A stretch of 53,859 nt of DNA. Source: Chromobacterium sinusclupearum (GTDB lineage Bacteria; Pseudomonadota; Gammaproteobacteria; Burkholderiales; Chromobacteriaceae). Positions 8,904-19,748 of the stretch are shown here, piece by piece (positions within the stretch are counted from its first letter, which is position 1; each line of letters begins with the position of its first letter). The position numbers and the translations under genes are program-made. The stretch covers positions 32,726-86,584 of the forward strand of contig NZ_PPTF01000022.1 of NCBI RefSeq assembly GCF_002902845.1, given 5' to 3'. Under the pieces are notes generated by a model. It was given only the letters and a program-made list of their open reading frames with translations. It did not search any database and had not been told where the DNA came from.

Positions 8904-9344
8904 TCAGTCTTCCAGAACAAATTTGTAGGCGTACTGCCATGCCAGATTGCTCTCCCGCACATGCTTGCGGATCACCATGCGCACGCGGGAGCCGATCTTT
9001 AGCTGGGACGGATCGAGCACGTCGACGACCTCGGAGGCAAGCCCGATGCCATCGTCCAGTTTCAGCATCACCATATGGCGCGGCATGGTTTCGCCGTAGC
9101 CCATGCCGGCGAGAATGGGGTTGGCGGCCTCGGATATCGCCACGATGGCGCCGGTGCGAGCGCAGCGGTAGGGCTCCACGCGCAGCGAGTTGCAGGCGCC
9201 GCATACGCTGCGGCGCGGAAAGAATATCTCGCCGCATTCCTGGCAGCGGCTGCCTTCCAGGCGGTACTTGCCGCCGTGCTCGCGCCATTCGCGCAGCATG
9301 CTGGCCGTGGTCATGCGATGAATATGTTCCGGATACAGGGACAT
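8904..9344 (-). CDS. phlB: PhlB, small zinc-ribbon/OB-fold subunit of the DAPG acyltransferase complex
   Basis: A 146-residue protein with the DUF35 layout: an N-terminal helical tail, a zinc ribbon with Cys34-x2-Cys37 and Cys48-x2-Cys51 (CQEC and CGAC), then an OB-fold beta-barrel ([19 protein letters not shown] onward). In Pseudomonas PhlB bridges PhlA and PhlC in the complex that acetylates phloroglucinol to monoacetyl- and diacetylphloroglucinol. All four zinc ligands are kept. The gene starts 11 bp after phlC with AAGGAG as its ribosome-binding site, so it is cotranscribed and the stoichiometric partner of its neighbours. Confidence 0.95.
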   Translation of the reverse strand: MSLYPEHIHRMTTASMLREWREHGGKYRLEGSRCQECGEIFFPRRSVCGACNSLRVEPYRCARTGAIVAISEAANPILAGMGYGETMPRHMVMLKLDDGIGLASEVVDVLDPSQLKIGSRVRMVIRKHVRESNLAWQYAYKFVLED

Positions 9345-9355
9345 GCTGATGCTCC

Positions 9356-11658
<2,303 letters not shown>

Positions 11659-11756
11659 GGCCCTTCCTTTATCAGTAACAGGAGTTTTCTGCTGGCGGCC
11701 AACCCGCGCCTGTTTCCTCCGCTTTGAGGATGTGGCGCCTTGCATGCCGCTAGAAA

Positions 11757-11776
11757 GATACGAAACGTTCCGTTTC
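11757..11776. promoter_or_regulatory. PhlF operator (phO-like) at the phlA promoter
   Basis: GATACGAAACGTTCCGTTTC: arms GATACG and CGTTTC match as an inverted repeat at five of six positions around an 8-bp core. The well-known Pseudomonas phO site has GATACG, AAACGTAC, CGTATC, so this differs at only two or three bases. It begins just downstream of the predicted -10 of phlA, covering the expected transcription start, where bound PhlF would block initiation. Binding itself is inferred. Confidence 0.85.
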
Positions 11777-11783
11777 CTTTTTT

Positions 11784-11813
11784 AGTTAACATGCCGTTGG
11801 CATTTGATGTCAA
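11784..11813 (-). promoter_or_regulatory. phlA promoter (-35 and -10)
   Basis: On the minus strand a consensus -35 TTGACA (11808-11813) is followed after 18 bp by TTAACT (11784-11789) as the -10. Transcription would start near 11777, giving a leader of about 120 nt before phlA. The PhlF operator begins immediately downstream. The leader contains a small hairpin, TCCTC and GAGGA at 11730-11715, with a GGA triplet that might bind a CsrA/RsmA-type protein. Confidence 0.7.
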
Positions 11814-12529
11814 TAATAAATTCCGTGAATTTATAATTTCATGGTCATGCCAATTTGATTGCTGCACTTTTAGTGGCGTAAGTAAGAATTTTCAAAAATT
11901 GAAAATCGAAATAAGTTTTGTTCAGATCAGCATTGAAAGAAGGGAGGAGATTGTTTCAGCCAGTTTTACAGGAGTGATGGATGCTTTGATGATGATTAAA
12001 TGAGTGAGAAATTTTTGTTATTTAATTGCTAAAACTGAGAAATTAACAGGGCATTTGATTTTATTTGTGTAAGTTATTAAACAAGTTTCTTATTTGTGAG
12101 CATGGATTCCTCGCGCTTTTCTTAATTTTGTCTGCGTGAAAGTATTGTCCTGATACATCAGGTCATAGATGGTCATGATTTGATATGTAACATTAAATTT
12201 AATATTTAAATTTATTGTTCTTGTTTTGATTTTTCATATACTTATGTGGCTGTATTGTTGTTGGGTTGGCCTGTACTGTTGTTTTTCTGCAAAATAGGAT
12301 GTCGGAAAACGGTATTGGTATGGCTGGCGAGAGGTTCAGTGATATGTTGCTATCGAGTACGAGTCGGAATGCATTTGGGAATGTTTTTTAAAGGCTTGGC
12401 GCTTGTTGCAAAGTGTCGTCCACGGTTTGCAATGCGCTTCATTAGTGTCTTTTACTTTTGATTTCCCGTTGTGGACTCAGGCGTTGCTTGTAAGTGATGA
12501 GAAAAAAAGGGCTCTATCTATCTCTAGAT
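11814..12529. other. AT-rich regulatory gap between phlA and phlF
   Basis: This is the core of a 1,040-bp non-coding interval. It is strikingly AT-rich: the 60 bases from 12181 contain only 8 G or C, in a chromosome where most stretches are well over half G+C. It holds AT-rich inverted repeats, for example ATTTTCAA and TTGAAAAT at 11888-11906, and CCTGAT-AC-ATCAGG near 12151-12164. No open frame in it has a convincing ribosome-binding site together with plausible coding composition. It may bind a nucleoid protein of the H-NS/MvaT type; that is inference. Confidence 0.6.
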
Positions 12530-12549
12530 AAAACGAAACGTTTCGTTTT
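12530..12549. promoter_or_regulatory. PhlF operator upstream of phlF (perfect palindrome)
   Basis: AAAACGAAACGTTTCGTTTT is a perfect 20-bp palindrome. Its left half carries the same ACGAAACGTT core as the operator at phlA (15 of 17 positions agree across ACGAAACGTTCCGTTTC). It lies 150 bp before the phlF start codon, next to TAGATA (12525-12530), which could be part of a -10 element, although I see no good -35. It suggests that PhlF represses its own gene. Confidence 0.8.
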
Positions 12550-12698
12550 GTTGAGCTTTTTGCCCATCCTTCTCATTGATGCGTCTGCATAGCCTTCAGG
12601 ATTGGTCGCGGTGGTGCTGGACGATGACGAGGTGGAGGTGTGGTTGGGACGTCGGCAACGTCATTTCATTTCAAAACAGAATAGGAGGACAGTTTCTC

Positions 12699-13292
12699 AT
12701 GCCGCAGAATCGGACAAGAAGCTCTACCGGTGCAACACGTAATCCACAAACGCATCAGGCCATTCTGGCCTCCACGATAGAAATCCTGAAGGAGGCCGGC
12801 TACTGTGGGGTCAGCATTGAATCGGTTGCTCGCCGCGCGGGCGCTAGCAAGCCGACGATTTACCGTTGGTGGCCCAACAAGGCGGCGTTGATTGCCGAAG
12901 TGTATGAATGTGAAAGTGAACAGGTGAGGCAATTTCCGGCGTTGGGATCTCTACGGGACGATCTGTCCTTTTTACTGCATAACCTTTGGAGGGTATGGCG
13001 CTCCACGATTTGTGGCGAGGCCTTTCGCAGCGTGATTGCCGAGGCGCAGCTTGATCCACATACGCTGGCTAAAATGAAGAACGAATTCATGGTGCGACGC
13101 CGCGATATGCCGCGCCAGCTTCTGGAAAGCGCGATGCGCCGCGGCGAACTGGCGGAGGGGGTCGATCAGGAATTGCTGCTGGACATGATTTTCGGCTTCT
13201 GTTGGTATCGTTTGCTGACCGAACAGCTGAGCGCAGAACGCGATATCGATGCCTTTATTGATTTGCTTTTATCCGGAGCGGCCGCGCGTTGA
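12699..13292 (+). CDS. phlF: PhlF, TetR-family repressor of DAPG biosynthesis
   Basis: A 197-residue TetR-family regulator, the pathway-specific repressor that releases phO when it binds DAPG. The N-terminal helix-turn-helix (about residues 20-62) reads TSTIEILKEAGYCGVSIESVARRAGASKPTIYRWWPNKAAL in overlapping segments and is close to Pseudomonas PhlF. The ligand-binding half keeps FLLHNLWRVWR, TICGEAFRSVIAEAQLDP and LLLDMIFGFCWYRLLTEQL. The ATG at 12699 is preceded by AGGAGG at 12683-12688; the 41-residue upstream extension is compositionally odd and is rejected. It is transcribed away from phlA. Its stop codon is inside a hairpin and kdpE converges on it 25 bp later. Confidence 0.96.
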   Translation: MPQNRTRSSTGATRNPQTHQAILASTIEILKEAGYCGVSIESVARRAGASKPTIYRWWPNKAALIAEVYECESEQVRQFPALGSLRDDLSFLLHNLWRVWRSTICGEAFRSVIAEAQLDPHTLAKMKNEFMVRRRDMPRQLLESAMRRGELAEGVDQELLLDMIFGFCWYRLLTEQLSAERDIDAFIDLLLSGAAAR

Positions 13293-13319
13293 CGGCCGCT
13301 CTAATCGGTTCGGTTTTTT
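13276..13319 (+). terminator. Probable terminator at the 3' end of phlF
   Basis: GAGCGGCC (13276-13283) and GGCCGCTC (13294-13301) form a perfect 8-bp stem spanning the phlF stop codon, followed 12 nt later by a run of six T (13314-13319). The gap between stem and T-run is longer than usual, so termination may be weak. The T-run abuts the kdpE stop codon. Confidence 0.5.
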
Positions 13320-14034
13320 ATTCGGCCCGGGGGCGCAGCTCCTGCTCCACCAGCCGGTAGCCGACGCCGGTTTCGGTGACGATGTGGCGCGGCATGGCCG
13401 GGTTGTCTTCCAGCTTTTGCCGCAAATGGCCCATGTAGACACGCAGATACTGGTTGTGTTCGGAGAACGATGGCCCCCACACCGCCAGCAGCAGCTCGCG
13501 ATGGGTGATCACCTTGCCGGCGTTGCGGATCAGCGTGGATAGCAGCCGGTATTCGATCGGCGTCAGGTGTACCGGCGTTTCGCCCTTGTGCACCAGCCGG
13601 TTGACCAGGTCTATCTTGATGTCGCCGAACTGGAAGTTTTGCTGCGGCGCGGCGCTGCCCTGAATGCGGCGGCGCAGCAGCACGCGGATGCGCGCCAGGC
13701 ATTCGGCCACGCCGAACGGCTTGGTCAGGTAATCGTCGGCGCCTGCGTCCAGCGCGGCGACTTTTTCCGTTTCCTGGGTCCGCGCGGACAATACCAGGAC
13801 CGGGATGTCGGTCCATTCGCGCAGGCTCTTGATGACGTCAATGCCGTTCATGTCCGGCAGGCCCAGGTCGAGGATCACCATGTCGGGCTTGCGAGTGGCT
13901 ACTTCGATCTGGCCCTGCTTGCCGGTTTCCGCCTCGTAGACGGTGAGATTTTCTTCTTCCAGCGCCGAGGACAGGAAACGTCGTATCGGCTTTTCATCCT
14001 CGATGATCACTACGGAAATAGGTGCGTCGTTCAT
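13318..14034 (-). CDS. kdpE: KdpE, potassium-responsive response regulator
   Basis: A 238-residue OmpR-family regulator that activates kdpFABC when phosphorylated by KdpD under potassium limitation or osmotic stress. The receiver domain (about 7-120) has the acidic pair in IIEDE, phospho-acceptor Asp56 in VILDLGLPDMNG, Thr/Ser in VLSART and Lys in YLTKPF. The winged-helix DNA-binding domain (about 138-232) contains HLTPIEYRLL, VITHRELL and GVGYRLVE. It starts 20 bp after kdpD ends and is the last gene of the kdp run, converging on phlF. Confidence 0.95.
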   Translation of the reverse strand: MNDAPISVVIIEDEKPIRRFLSSALEEENLTVYEAETGKQGQIEVATRKPDMVILDLGLPDMNGIDVIKSLREWTDIPVLVLSARTQETEKVAALDAGADDYLTKPFGVAECLARIRVLLRRRIQGSAAPQQNFQFGDIKIDLVNRLVHKGETPVHLTPIEYRLLSTLIRNAGKVITHRELLLAVWGPSFSEHNQYLRVYMGHLRQKLEDNPAMPRHIVTETGVGYRLVEQELRPRAE

Positions 14035-14054
14035 GTCTTGTCGCTCTTGTGGGT

Positions 14055-16742
14055 TCAGGCGTCTTCCGGCGGCAGCGCGGGCGGCGTGCCGGCCGGCAGG
14101 GTAAAGGAGAAGCGGGCGCCGTGCGGATGGAGGTTGCCTGCGTCAATGGTGCCGCCGTGGTTTTCGATGATGGCGCGGCAGATGGCGAGGCCCAGGCCGA
14201 CGCCCGGCGTGGTGGACTCCGGCGTGCCGCGCGAGAATTTGTCGAAGGCTTTCTGTTCCATATTGGCCGGCAGGCCAGGGCCGTCGTCGCTGACCGAGAT
14301 GCGGATCTTGTCGCCCTCATGCCGGGCGGCCAATTGAATATGCGAGCCGGCCGGAGTGTACTTGCCGGCGTTTTCCAGCAGGTTGACCAGCACGCGTTCG
14401 ATCAGCACCGCGTCGTACTCCAGCACCGGCAGATCGTTGCCCAGTTGCAGCTCCAGCTTATGGTTGCGCAGGGTGTGCTCGCAGGCGCGCACCGCGCTGC
14501 CCACCACTTCGTCCAGCAGCTGCCATTCCTTGTTCAGCTTGACGCCTGACTGCAGCTTGGCCATGTCCAGCAGATTGGTCACCAGCTTGTTCATCCGCAT
14601 CGCCTCGTCCTGGATGGACTGCGAGATGTCGGCCTGTTGTTCCGGCGGCAGGTTCGGCGAATTCAGCATATTGGCCAGGCCCAGCATGGTGGTCAGCGGG
14701 GTGCGCAGGTCGTGCGACACCACCGACAGCACGCTGTTGCGCAGCCGCTCGGACTCCATCGCCACGATGGCGTCTTGCGCCACCTCGACGTAGTGCACCC
14801 GTTCCAGCGCCAGGGCGATCTGCGCGGCGCAGGTTTCCAGCAGCCGCTGCTGCTCCGGCAGGAAGGCATGGATGGTTTCCTCCGGCAGCAAGGCGATGAC
14901 GCCGCGGGTACGCATCGGCGCCTTCAGCGGCACATACAGCGCGGGATTGGACGGCAGGGTATTGGTGCCGAGGCCGGCCGGCTGCAGGTTGTCGAATACC
15001 CATTGCGCCACGCCGGTATCGGCGGCGCTGCCGTAATCGGTGGCGGTGCGCAGCTGGTCCTCGCTGTTCGGGATGAACAGCATCACTTTGGCGCGGAACA
15101 GCGGCTCCAGCCGGCCGACGGCGGTTTCGATGATCTGCGAGGCGGTCAGCGCGCCGGCCAGCTCGCGGCCCAGGTCGTACAGCGCGCGGGTGCGGCGTTC
15201 GCGGTAGGTGGCGATGGTGGCTTCGAAGCGGAAGCGCGCCGTCAGCTGGCTGATGATCAAGGCCACCACCAGCATCACGATGAAGGTCAGCAGATACTGG
15301 GTGTCCGATACCGCGAACGACAGCCGAGGCGGCACGAAGAAGAAATCGAAGGCCGCCACCGACAGGAAGGACGCCAGCACGCCCGGCCCGCGGCCGTAGC
15401 GGGTGGCGATCAGCACCACCGCCAGCAGGTGCACCATGATGACGTTGGACAAGGCGAAATAGGGCACCAGCAGATGATTGACGGCGGTGGTGGCGAAGCA
15501 GATGGCGGACGCCGCCAGATAGCCGCGTCTGGCCTTGCCTTCGTCGTCCTCGCTGAACAGCAGGCTGCGCACGCGTTTGCCGCGGCGGCTTGATTCGTCT
15601 TCCAGCTCATGCGCCACCACATAGATGTCGACATCGCCGGACAGCCGGGTCAGCTCGTTCACCAGCGAGCCTTGCCACAGCCGGACCAGCGGATTGCGCA
15701 CCGATTTGCCTACCACCAGCTTGGACACATTGCGGGTGCGGGCATAAGCCAGCAGGGTGGCGGCCAGCTCGCTGCCGCCCAGCACCGTGGTTTCGGCGCC
15801 CAGTTCCTGCGCCAGCTTCAGCCCCTTGAGCACGCGCGCGCGCTGCTCTTCCGGCAGCCGCTGCAGATTGGGCGTTTCCACATAAACCGCGATCCAGTCG
15901 GCGTCCAGATTGGCGGCCAGCCGCTTGGTGCTGCGTATCAGCTTCTCGGTGCCGGGGCCGGGTCCGACGCAGACCAGCAGCCGCTCGCGGGCATGCCAGA
16001 CCGGGGCGATGGATTGATCGGCGCGGTAGGCGCGCATCTGCGCGTCCACGCGGTCGGCGGTGCGGCGCAGCGCCAGCTCGCGCAGCGCCAGGAGATTGCC
16101 CTTGCGGAAGAAGTTCTTGACCGCGCGCTCGGCCTGGTGCGGCAGGTAAACTTTCCCGGCAGCGAGGCGGGACAGCAGTTCGTCCGGCGGCAAGTCCACC
16201 AGCGAGACTTCGTCGGCCATGTCGAACACATGGTCCGGCAGCGTTTCCCTGACGATGATGCCGGTGATCTGGCCGACAACATCGTTAAGGCTCTCAAGAT
16301 GCTGCACATTGAGAGTGGTGTAGACGTCGATGCCCGCGGCGAGCAGCTCCTCCACGTCCTGCCAGCGCTTGGGGTGGCGCGAGCCGGGCACGTTGGAGTG
16401 GGCGAACTCGTCGATCAGGATCAATTGCGGCTGGCGTTCCAGCGCCTTGTCGATGTCGAATTCCGACAGCGTGCGGCCCTTGTACTCGATCTGGCTGGGC
16501 GGCAGCACTTCCAGCCCGTCCAGTTGCGCCGCGGTTTCCTTGCGGCCGTGGGTTTCCACCACGCCGACCAGCACTTTGACCCCTTCCTGTTGCTTGATGC
16601 GCGCGGCGGCCAGCATGGCGAAGGTCTTGCCGACGCCGGCGCAGGAGCCGAAGAAGATTTTCAGCCGGCCGCGATTAGCCTGCTCCTCCTCGCGTTTGAG
16701 TTCATCTAGTAGCGCATCGGGATCAGGACGGGTATCAGACAT
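14055..16742 (-). CDS. kdpD: KdpD, potassium/turgor sensor histidine kinase
   Basis: An 895-residue inner-membrane sensor kinase, full length for the family. Domains in order: the N-terminal KdpD domain with Walker A GSCAGVGKT (residues 32-40) and LILIDEFAHSN; a universal-stress-protein-like domain (about 250-370, LLVCVGPGPGTEKLIRSTKRL, VVGKSVRNPL); four membrane helices at about 400-500; a GAF-like region; the dimerisation box VVSHDLRTPLTTMLGLANML; and an ATPase domain with LVNLLENAGKYTP, DDGPGLP and GVGLGLAICR. It senses low potassium and phosphorylates KdpE. AGGA lies ahead of the ATG at 16742. A 121-bp palindromic repeat separates it from kdpC. Confidence 0.96.
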   Translation of the reverse strand: MSDTRPDPDALLDELKREEEQANRGRLKIFFGSCAGVGKTFAMLAAARIKQQEGVKVLVGVVETHGRKETAAQLDGLEVLPPSQIEYKGRTLSEFDIDKALERQPQLILIDEFAHSNVPGSRHPKRWQDVEELLAAGIDVYTTLNVQHLESLNDVVGQITGIIVRETLPDHVFDMADEVSLVDLPPDELLSRLAAGKVYLPHQAERAVKNFFRKGNLLALRELALRRTADRVDAQMRAYRADQSIAPVWHARERLLVCVGPGPGTEKLIRSTKRLAANLDADWIAVYVETPNLQRLPEEQRARVLKGLKLAQELGAETTVLGGSELAATLLAYARTRNVSKLVVGKSVRNPLVRLWQGSLVNELTRLSGDVDIYVVAHELEDESSRRGKRVRSLLFSEDDEGKARRGYLAASAICFATTAVNHLLVPYFALSNVIMVHLLAVVLIATRYGRGPGVLASFLSVAAFDFFFVPPRLSFAVSDTQYLLTFIVMLVVALIISQLTARFRFEATIATYRERRTRALYDLGRELAGALTASQIIETAVGRLEPLFRAKVMLFIPNSEDQLRTATDYGSAADTGVAQWVFDNLQPAGLGTNTLPSNPALYVPLKAPMRTRGVIALLPEETIHAFLPEQQRLLETCAAQIALALERVHYVEVAQDAIVAMESERLRNSVLSVVSHDLRTPLTTMLGLANMLNSPNLPPEQQADISQSIQDEAMRMNKLVTNLLDMAKLQSGVKLNKEWQLLDEVVGSAVRACEHTLRNHKLELQLGNDLPVLEYDAVLIERVLVNLLENAGKYTPAGSHIQLAARHEGDKIRISVSDDGPGLPANMEQKAFDKFSRGTPESTTPGVGLGLAICRAIIENHGGTIDAGNLHPHGARFSFTLPAGTPPALPPEDA

Positions 16743-16759
16743 GAGGCATCCTATTGTTC

Positions 16760-16880
16760 AGCCACAGAAACACACGGAATCACACGTAAATGAGCCACGA
16801 AATCCACGAAACGACACGAAATGGCCAGGCGAGCCGCCTTGGGGGAGCCTTTTCGTGTCCTTCCGTGTGTTTCCGTGGCT
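16760..16880. repeat. Intergenic palindromic repeat, family B copy 1 (kdpC-kdpD gap)
   Basis: The outer arms 16760-16779 (AGCCACAGAAACACACGGAA) and 16861-16880 are complementary at 19 of 20 positions. Inside are further CCACGAAATCCACGAAA-type blocks at 16794-16822 and their complement TTTCGTGTCC near 16851-16860. A relative with the same GCCACGAAATCCACGA words lies at 34627-34738. The element fills nearly all of the 153-bp kdpC-kdpD gap, so it must be transcribed as a large hairpin in any kdpC-kdpD read-through message. Confidence 0.75.
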
Positions 16881-16895
16881 AAAAGAACCGGACGG

Positions 16896-17474
16896 TCAGA
16901 CTTTGCGGGCCAACTGATCCAGCGCCAGATTCAGCTCCAGCACATTGACGCGCGGCTCGCCCAAGAGGCCGAAGGTCTCGCCGATGATATGGTCATCGAC
17001 CAGCTTGCGCACGGCTGTTGCCGGCAGTTTACGCGCGGCGGCCACGCGGTCAACCTGATAGTAAGCCGAGGCGACGGAAATTTCCGGGTCCAGGCCGCTG
17101 CCGGAGGCGGTGACCAGGTCCACCGGCACCGGGCCGGTCTGGGTCGGGTGCGCCTTGCGGATGTTGTCCACATTGCCCTTCACCGCGTCCAATTGGGCCT
17201 TGTTGGTCGGGCCCAGGTTGGAGCCGCCGGAGTTGCCGGCGTTGTACGGCATCGGGCTGGTGGCCGACGGACGGCCCCAGAAGTACTGTTCGCCGCTGAA
17301 GTTCTGGCCGATCAGGCGCGAGCCCACGGCCTTGCCGTCTTTTTCGATCAGGCTGCCGTTGGCCTGTGCCGGAAACACCGCCTGGGCGATGCCGGTGGTG
17401 ACCAGCGGGTAGGCCAGGCCAGTGAGCAGCGACAAGCCGCCGAAGATCACCAGCAGGGGACGAATGATTTTCAC
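16896..17474 (-). CDS. kdpC: KdpC subunit of the potassium-transporting ATPase
   Basis: The single-span subunit that stabilises the KdpFABC complex and promotes its ATP affinity. The product is 192 residues, normal for KdpC. Visible are one N-terminal membrane segment ([29 protein letters not shown]), [30 protein letters not shown], the Asn/Gly-rich [11 protein letters not shown] and the C-terminal [16 protein letters not shown] prefer the GTG at 17474 because AAAGGA stands six bases ahead of it and it gives the family-like start MKIIRPLL; an ATG at 17489 (five residues longer) is the alternative. It lies 127 bp after kdpB, a gap that holds a strong hairpin. Confidence 0.92.
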   Translation of the reverse strand: MKIIRPLLVIFGGLSLLTGLAYPLVTTGIAQAVFPAQANGSLIEKDGKAVGSRLIGQNFSGEQYFWGRPSATSPMPYNAGNSGGSNLGPTNKAQLDAVKGNVDNIRKAHPTQTGPVPVDLVTASGSGLDPEISVASAYYQVDRVAAARKLPATAVRKLVDDHIIGETFGLLGEPRVNVLELNLALDQLARKV

Positions 17475-17543
17475 GATAATCCTTTCCATTCTCTTGGCGC
17501 GGCGCCCGTCGCCATCTTGGCGGCGGCGGGCTGGCTCGCGCCC

Positions 17544-17589
17544 GGTTCCCGGCATGCCGGGGTGCTGCCCCGGACCGGGTCCGGGAACC
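17544..17589. repeat. Strong nested hairpin in the kdpB-kdpC gap
   Basis: GGTTCCCGG (17544-17552) pairs perfectly with CCGGGAACC (17581-17589), and CCGGGG (17557-17562) pairs with CCCCGG (17568-17573) inside it. There is no T-run after it, so it is not an obvious terminator. It could stabilise the kdpAB message or reduce read-through into kdpC. Confidence 0.6.
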
Positions 17590-17601
17590 TTAGATTGCCT
17601 G

Positions 17602-19722
17602 TTACACCAGACCCAGCGCGCCCAGCAGCATGTCGATGATCTTGATGCCGACGAAGGGCACCAGCAGGCCGCCCAGGCCGTAGACCAGCAAGTTGCTGCG
17701 TAGCAGCTCGGCCGCGCTCTTGGCGTGGTACTTCACGCCCTTCAGCGCCAGCGGGATCAGGAATACGATGATGATGGCGTTGAAGATCACCGCGGACATG
17801 ATGGCGGAGGACGGGCTGTTCAGGCCCATCACGTTCAGCGCGTTCAGCTGCGGATAGGTGCTAGCGAACGCCGCCGGAATGATGGCGAAGTACTTGGCCA
17901 CGTCGTTGGCGATGGAGAAGGTGGTCAGCGAGCCGCGGGTCATCAGCATCTGCTTGCCGATTTCCACGATCTCGATCAGCTTGGTCGGGTTCGAGTCCAG
18001 GTCCACCATATTGCCGGCTTCCTTGGCCGCCTGGGTGCCGGTGTTCATGGCAACGGCAACGTCGGCTTGGGCCAGGGCGGGGGCGTCGTTGGTGCCGTCG
18101 CCGGTCATCGCCACCAGCTTGCCTTCGGCCTGATGGCTGCGGATCAGCTTCAGCTTGGCTTCCGGCGTGGCTTCGGCCAGGAAGTCGTCCACGCCGGCTT
18201 CGGCGGCGATGGCGGCCGCGGTCAGCGGGTTGTCGCCGGTGATCATCACCGTCTTGATGCCCATCTGGCGCAGCTCGGCGAAACGCTCCTTGATGCCGCC
18301 CTTGACGATGTCCTTCAGCTCGATCACGCCCAGCGCGCGGTTGCCTTCGGCCACCAGCAGCGGGGTGGAGCCGCGGCGGGCCACTTCGTCGGCGCTCTTG
18401 GACAGCGCGTCCGGGAACTGGCCGCCTTGCTCGGCGATGTGGCGGCGGATGGCGTCGATGGCGCCCTTGCGGATCTGGCGGCCGTCGTAGTCGATGCCGG
18501 ACATCCGGGTTTGCGCGCTGAAGGCGATGAAGCTGGCTTCATGGCTGGCCAGTTGGCGCTCGCGCAGATTGAACTTCTGCTTGGCCAGCACCACGATGGA
18601 GCGGCCTTCCGGCGTTTCGTCGGCCAGGGAGGCCAGCTGCGCGGCGTCGGCCAGGTCTTTCTCGCTGACGCCCGGCGCCGGAATGAAGGCGGAGGCCTGA
18701 CGGTTGCCCAGGGTGATGGTGCCGGTCTTGTCCAACAGCAGCACGTCCACGTCGCCGGCGGCTTCCACCGCGCGGCCGGAAGTGGCGATCACGTTGGCGC
18801 CCATCATGCGGCTCATGCCGGCCACGCCGATGGCGGACAGCAGGCCGCCGATGGTGGTCGGGATCAGGCAGACCAGCAGCGCCACCAGGGTGGTGATGCT
18901 GATCGGCGAGCCGGCCTTGACCGCGTCCACGCTGAACAAGGAGAACGGCAGCAGGGTGACGGTGACGATCAGGAACACGATGGTCAAGGCCACCAGCAGA
19001 ATGGTCAGCGCGATCTCGTTCGGTGTCTTCTGGCGCTTGGCGCCTTCCACCATGGCGATCATGCGGTCGAGGAAGGTTTCGCCCGGGTTGACGGTGATTT
19101 TCACCACGATCCAGTCGGACAGCACGCGGGTGCCGCCGGTGACAGAGGAGAAGTCGCCGCCGGATTCGCGGATCACCGGCGCGGATTCGCCCGTGATGGC
19201 GGATTCGTCAACGGAGGCCACGCCTTCGATCACTTCGCCGTCCACCGGGATCACGTCGCCGGCTTCCACCAGCACGTAGTCGCCTTTGCGCAGGCTGGTG
19301 CCGTCCACGATGCTCTTGGCGGCGCCGTGGTTGCCGCCGGCCAGCTTCTTGGCCACCACATTCTTCTTGGCGGAGCGCAGGCTGGCGGCCTGGGCTTTGC
19401 TGCGGCCTTCGGCCAGCGCTTCGGCGAAGTTGGCGAACAGCACGGTGAACCACAGCCACAAGGCGATGCCCAGGATGAAGCCGGAGGAGGCCTCGCCCTG
19501 GCCGGCCAGCGACTGGAGCCACAGCGCGGTGGTCAGAATGCTGCCCACGTACACCACGAACATCACCGGGTTGCGCCACTGGGTGCGCGGCGACAGCTTC
19601 TTGAACGAGTCAACGATGGCGGGTTTCACCAGCGCCGGATCGAACATGCCCTTGCTCGCGCTCTTGTGGCCGGCAGCGGCAGGTTCCGCTACCAGGGTCT
19701 TTGAATGATTCTTGTCGTTCAT
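17602..19722 (-). CDS. kdpB: KdpB, catalytic P-type ATPase subunit of the potassium pump
   Basis: A 706-residue P-type ATPase that energises KdpA. Motifs in order: a cytoplasmic N-terminal tail about 24 residues longer than E. coli KdpB ([20 protein letters not shown]); membrane helices 1-2; the actuator domain with [17 protein letters not shown]; helices 3-4 with [19 protein letters not shown]; the phosphorylation site [12 protein letters not shown] at about residue 330; the nucleotide domain; [16 protein letters not shown]; and [24 protein letters not shown]. The start at 19722 has AAGGA ahead of it. It follows kdpA by 26 bp. Long open frames on the opposite strand are GC-driven shadows. 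Confidence 0.97.
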   Translation of the reverse strand: MNDKNHSKTLVAEPAAAGHKSASKGMFDPALVKPAIVDSFKKLSPRTQWRNPVMFVVYVGSILTTALWLQSLAGQGEASSGFILGIALWLWFTVLFANFAEALAEGRSKAQAASLRSAKKNVVAKKLAGGNHGAAKSIVDGTSLRKGDYVLVEAGDVIPVDGEVIEGVASVDESAITGESAPVIRESGGDFSSVTGGTRVLSDWIVVKITVNPGETFLDRMIAMVEGAKRQKTPNEIALTILLVALTIVFLIVTVTLLPFSLFSVDAVKAGSPISITTLVALLVCLIPTTIGGLLSAIGVAGMSRMMGANVIATSGRAVEAAGDVDVLLLDKTGTITLGNRQASAFIPAPGVSEKDLADAAQLASLADETPEGRSIVVLAKQKFNLRERQLASHEASFIAFSAQTRMSGIDYDGRQIRKGAIDAIRRHIAEQGGQFPDALSKSADEVARRGSTPLLVAEGNRALGVIELKDIVKGGIKERFAELRQMGIKTVMITGDNPLTAAAIAAEAGVDDFLAEATPEAKLKLIRSHQAEGKLVAMTGDGTNDAPALAQADVAVAMNTGTQAAKEAGNMVDLDSNPTKLIEIVEIGKQMLMTRGSLTTFSIANDVAKYFAIIPAAFASTYPQLNALNVMGLNSPSSAIMSAVIFNAIIIVFLIPLALKGVKYHAKSAAELLRSNLLVYGLGGLLVPFVGIKIIDMLLGALGLV

Positions 19723-19748
19723 CTCGAGTTTCCTTGACTGACTGGCGC

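Noticed and set aside
11740..12003. 87-codon plus-strand frame in the phlA-phlF gap
   Set aside because: It overlaps the phlA operator and promoter, has no ribosome-binding site and follows the AT composition of the gap.
12246..12461. 71-codon plus-strand frame in the phlA-phlF gap starting at GTG
   Set aside because: No ribosome-binding site, Cys/aromatic-rich random-looking product; not supported.
17725..19704. Long plus-strand open frame opposite kdpB
   Set aside because: Low-complexity Gly/His/Gln-rich translation with no ribosome-binding site; a codon-bias shadow of kdpB.
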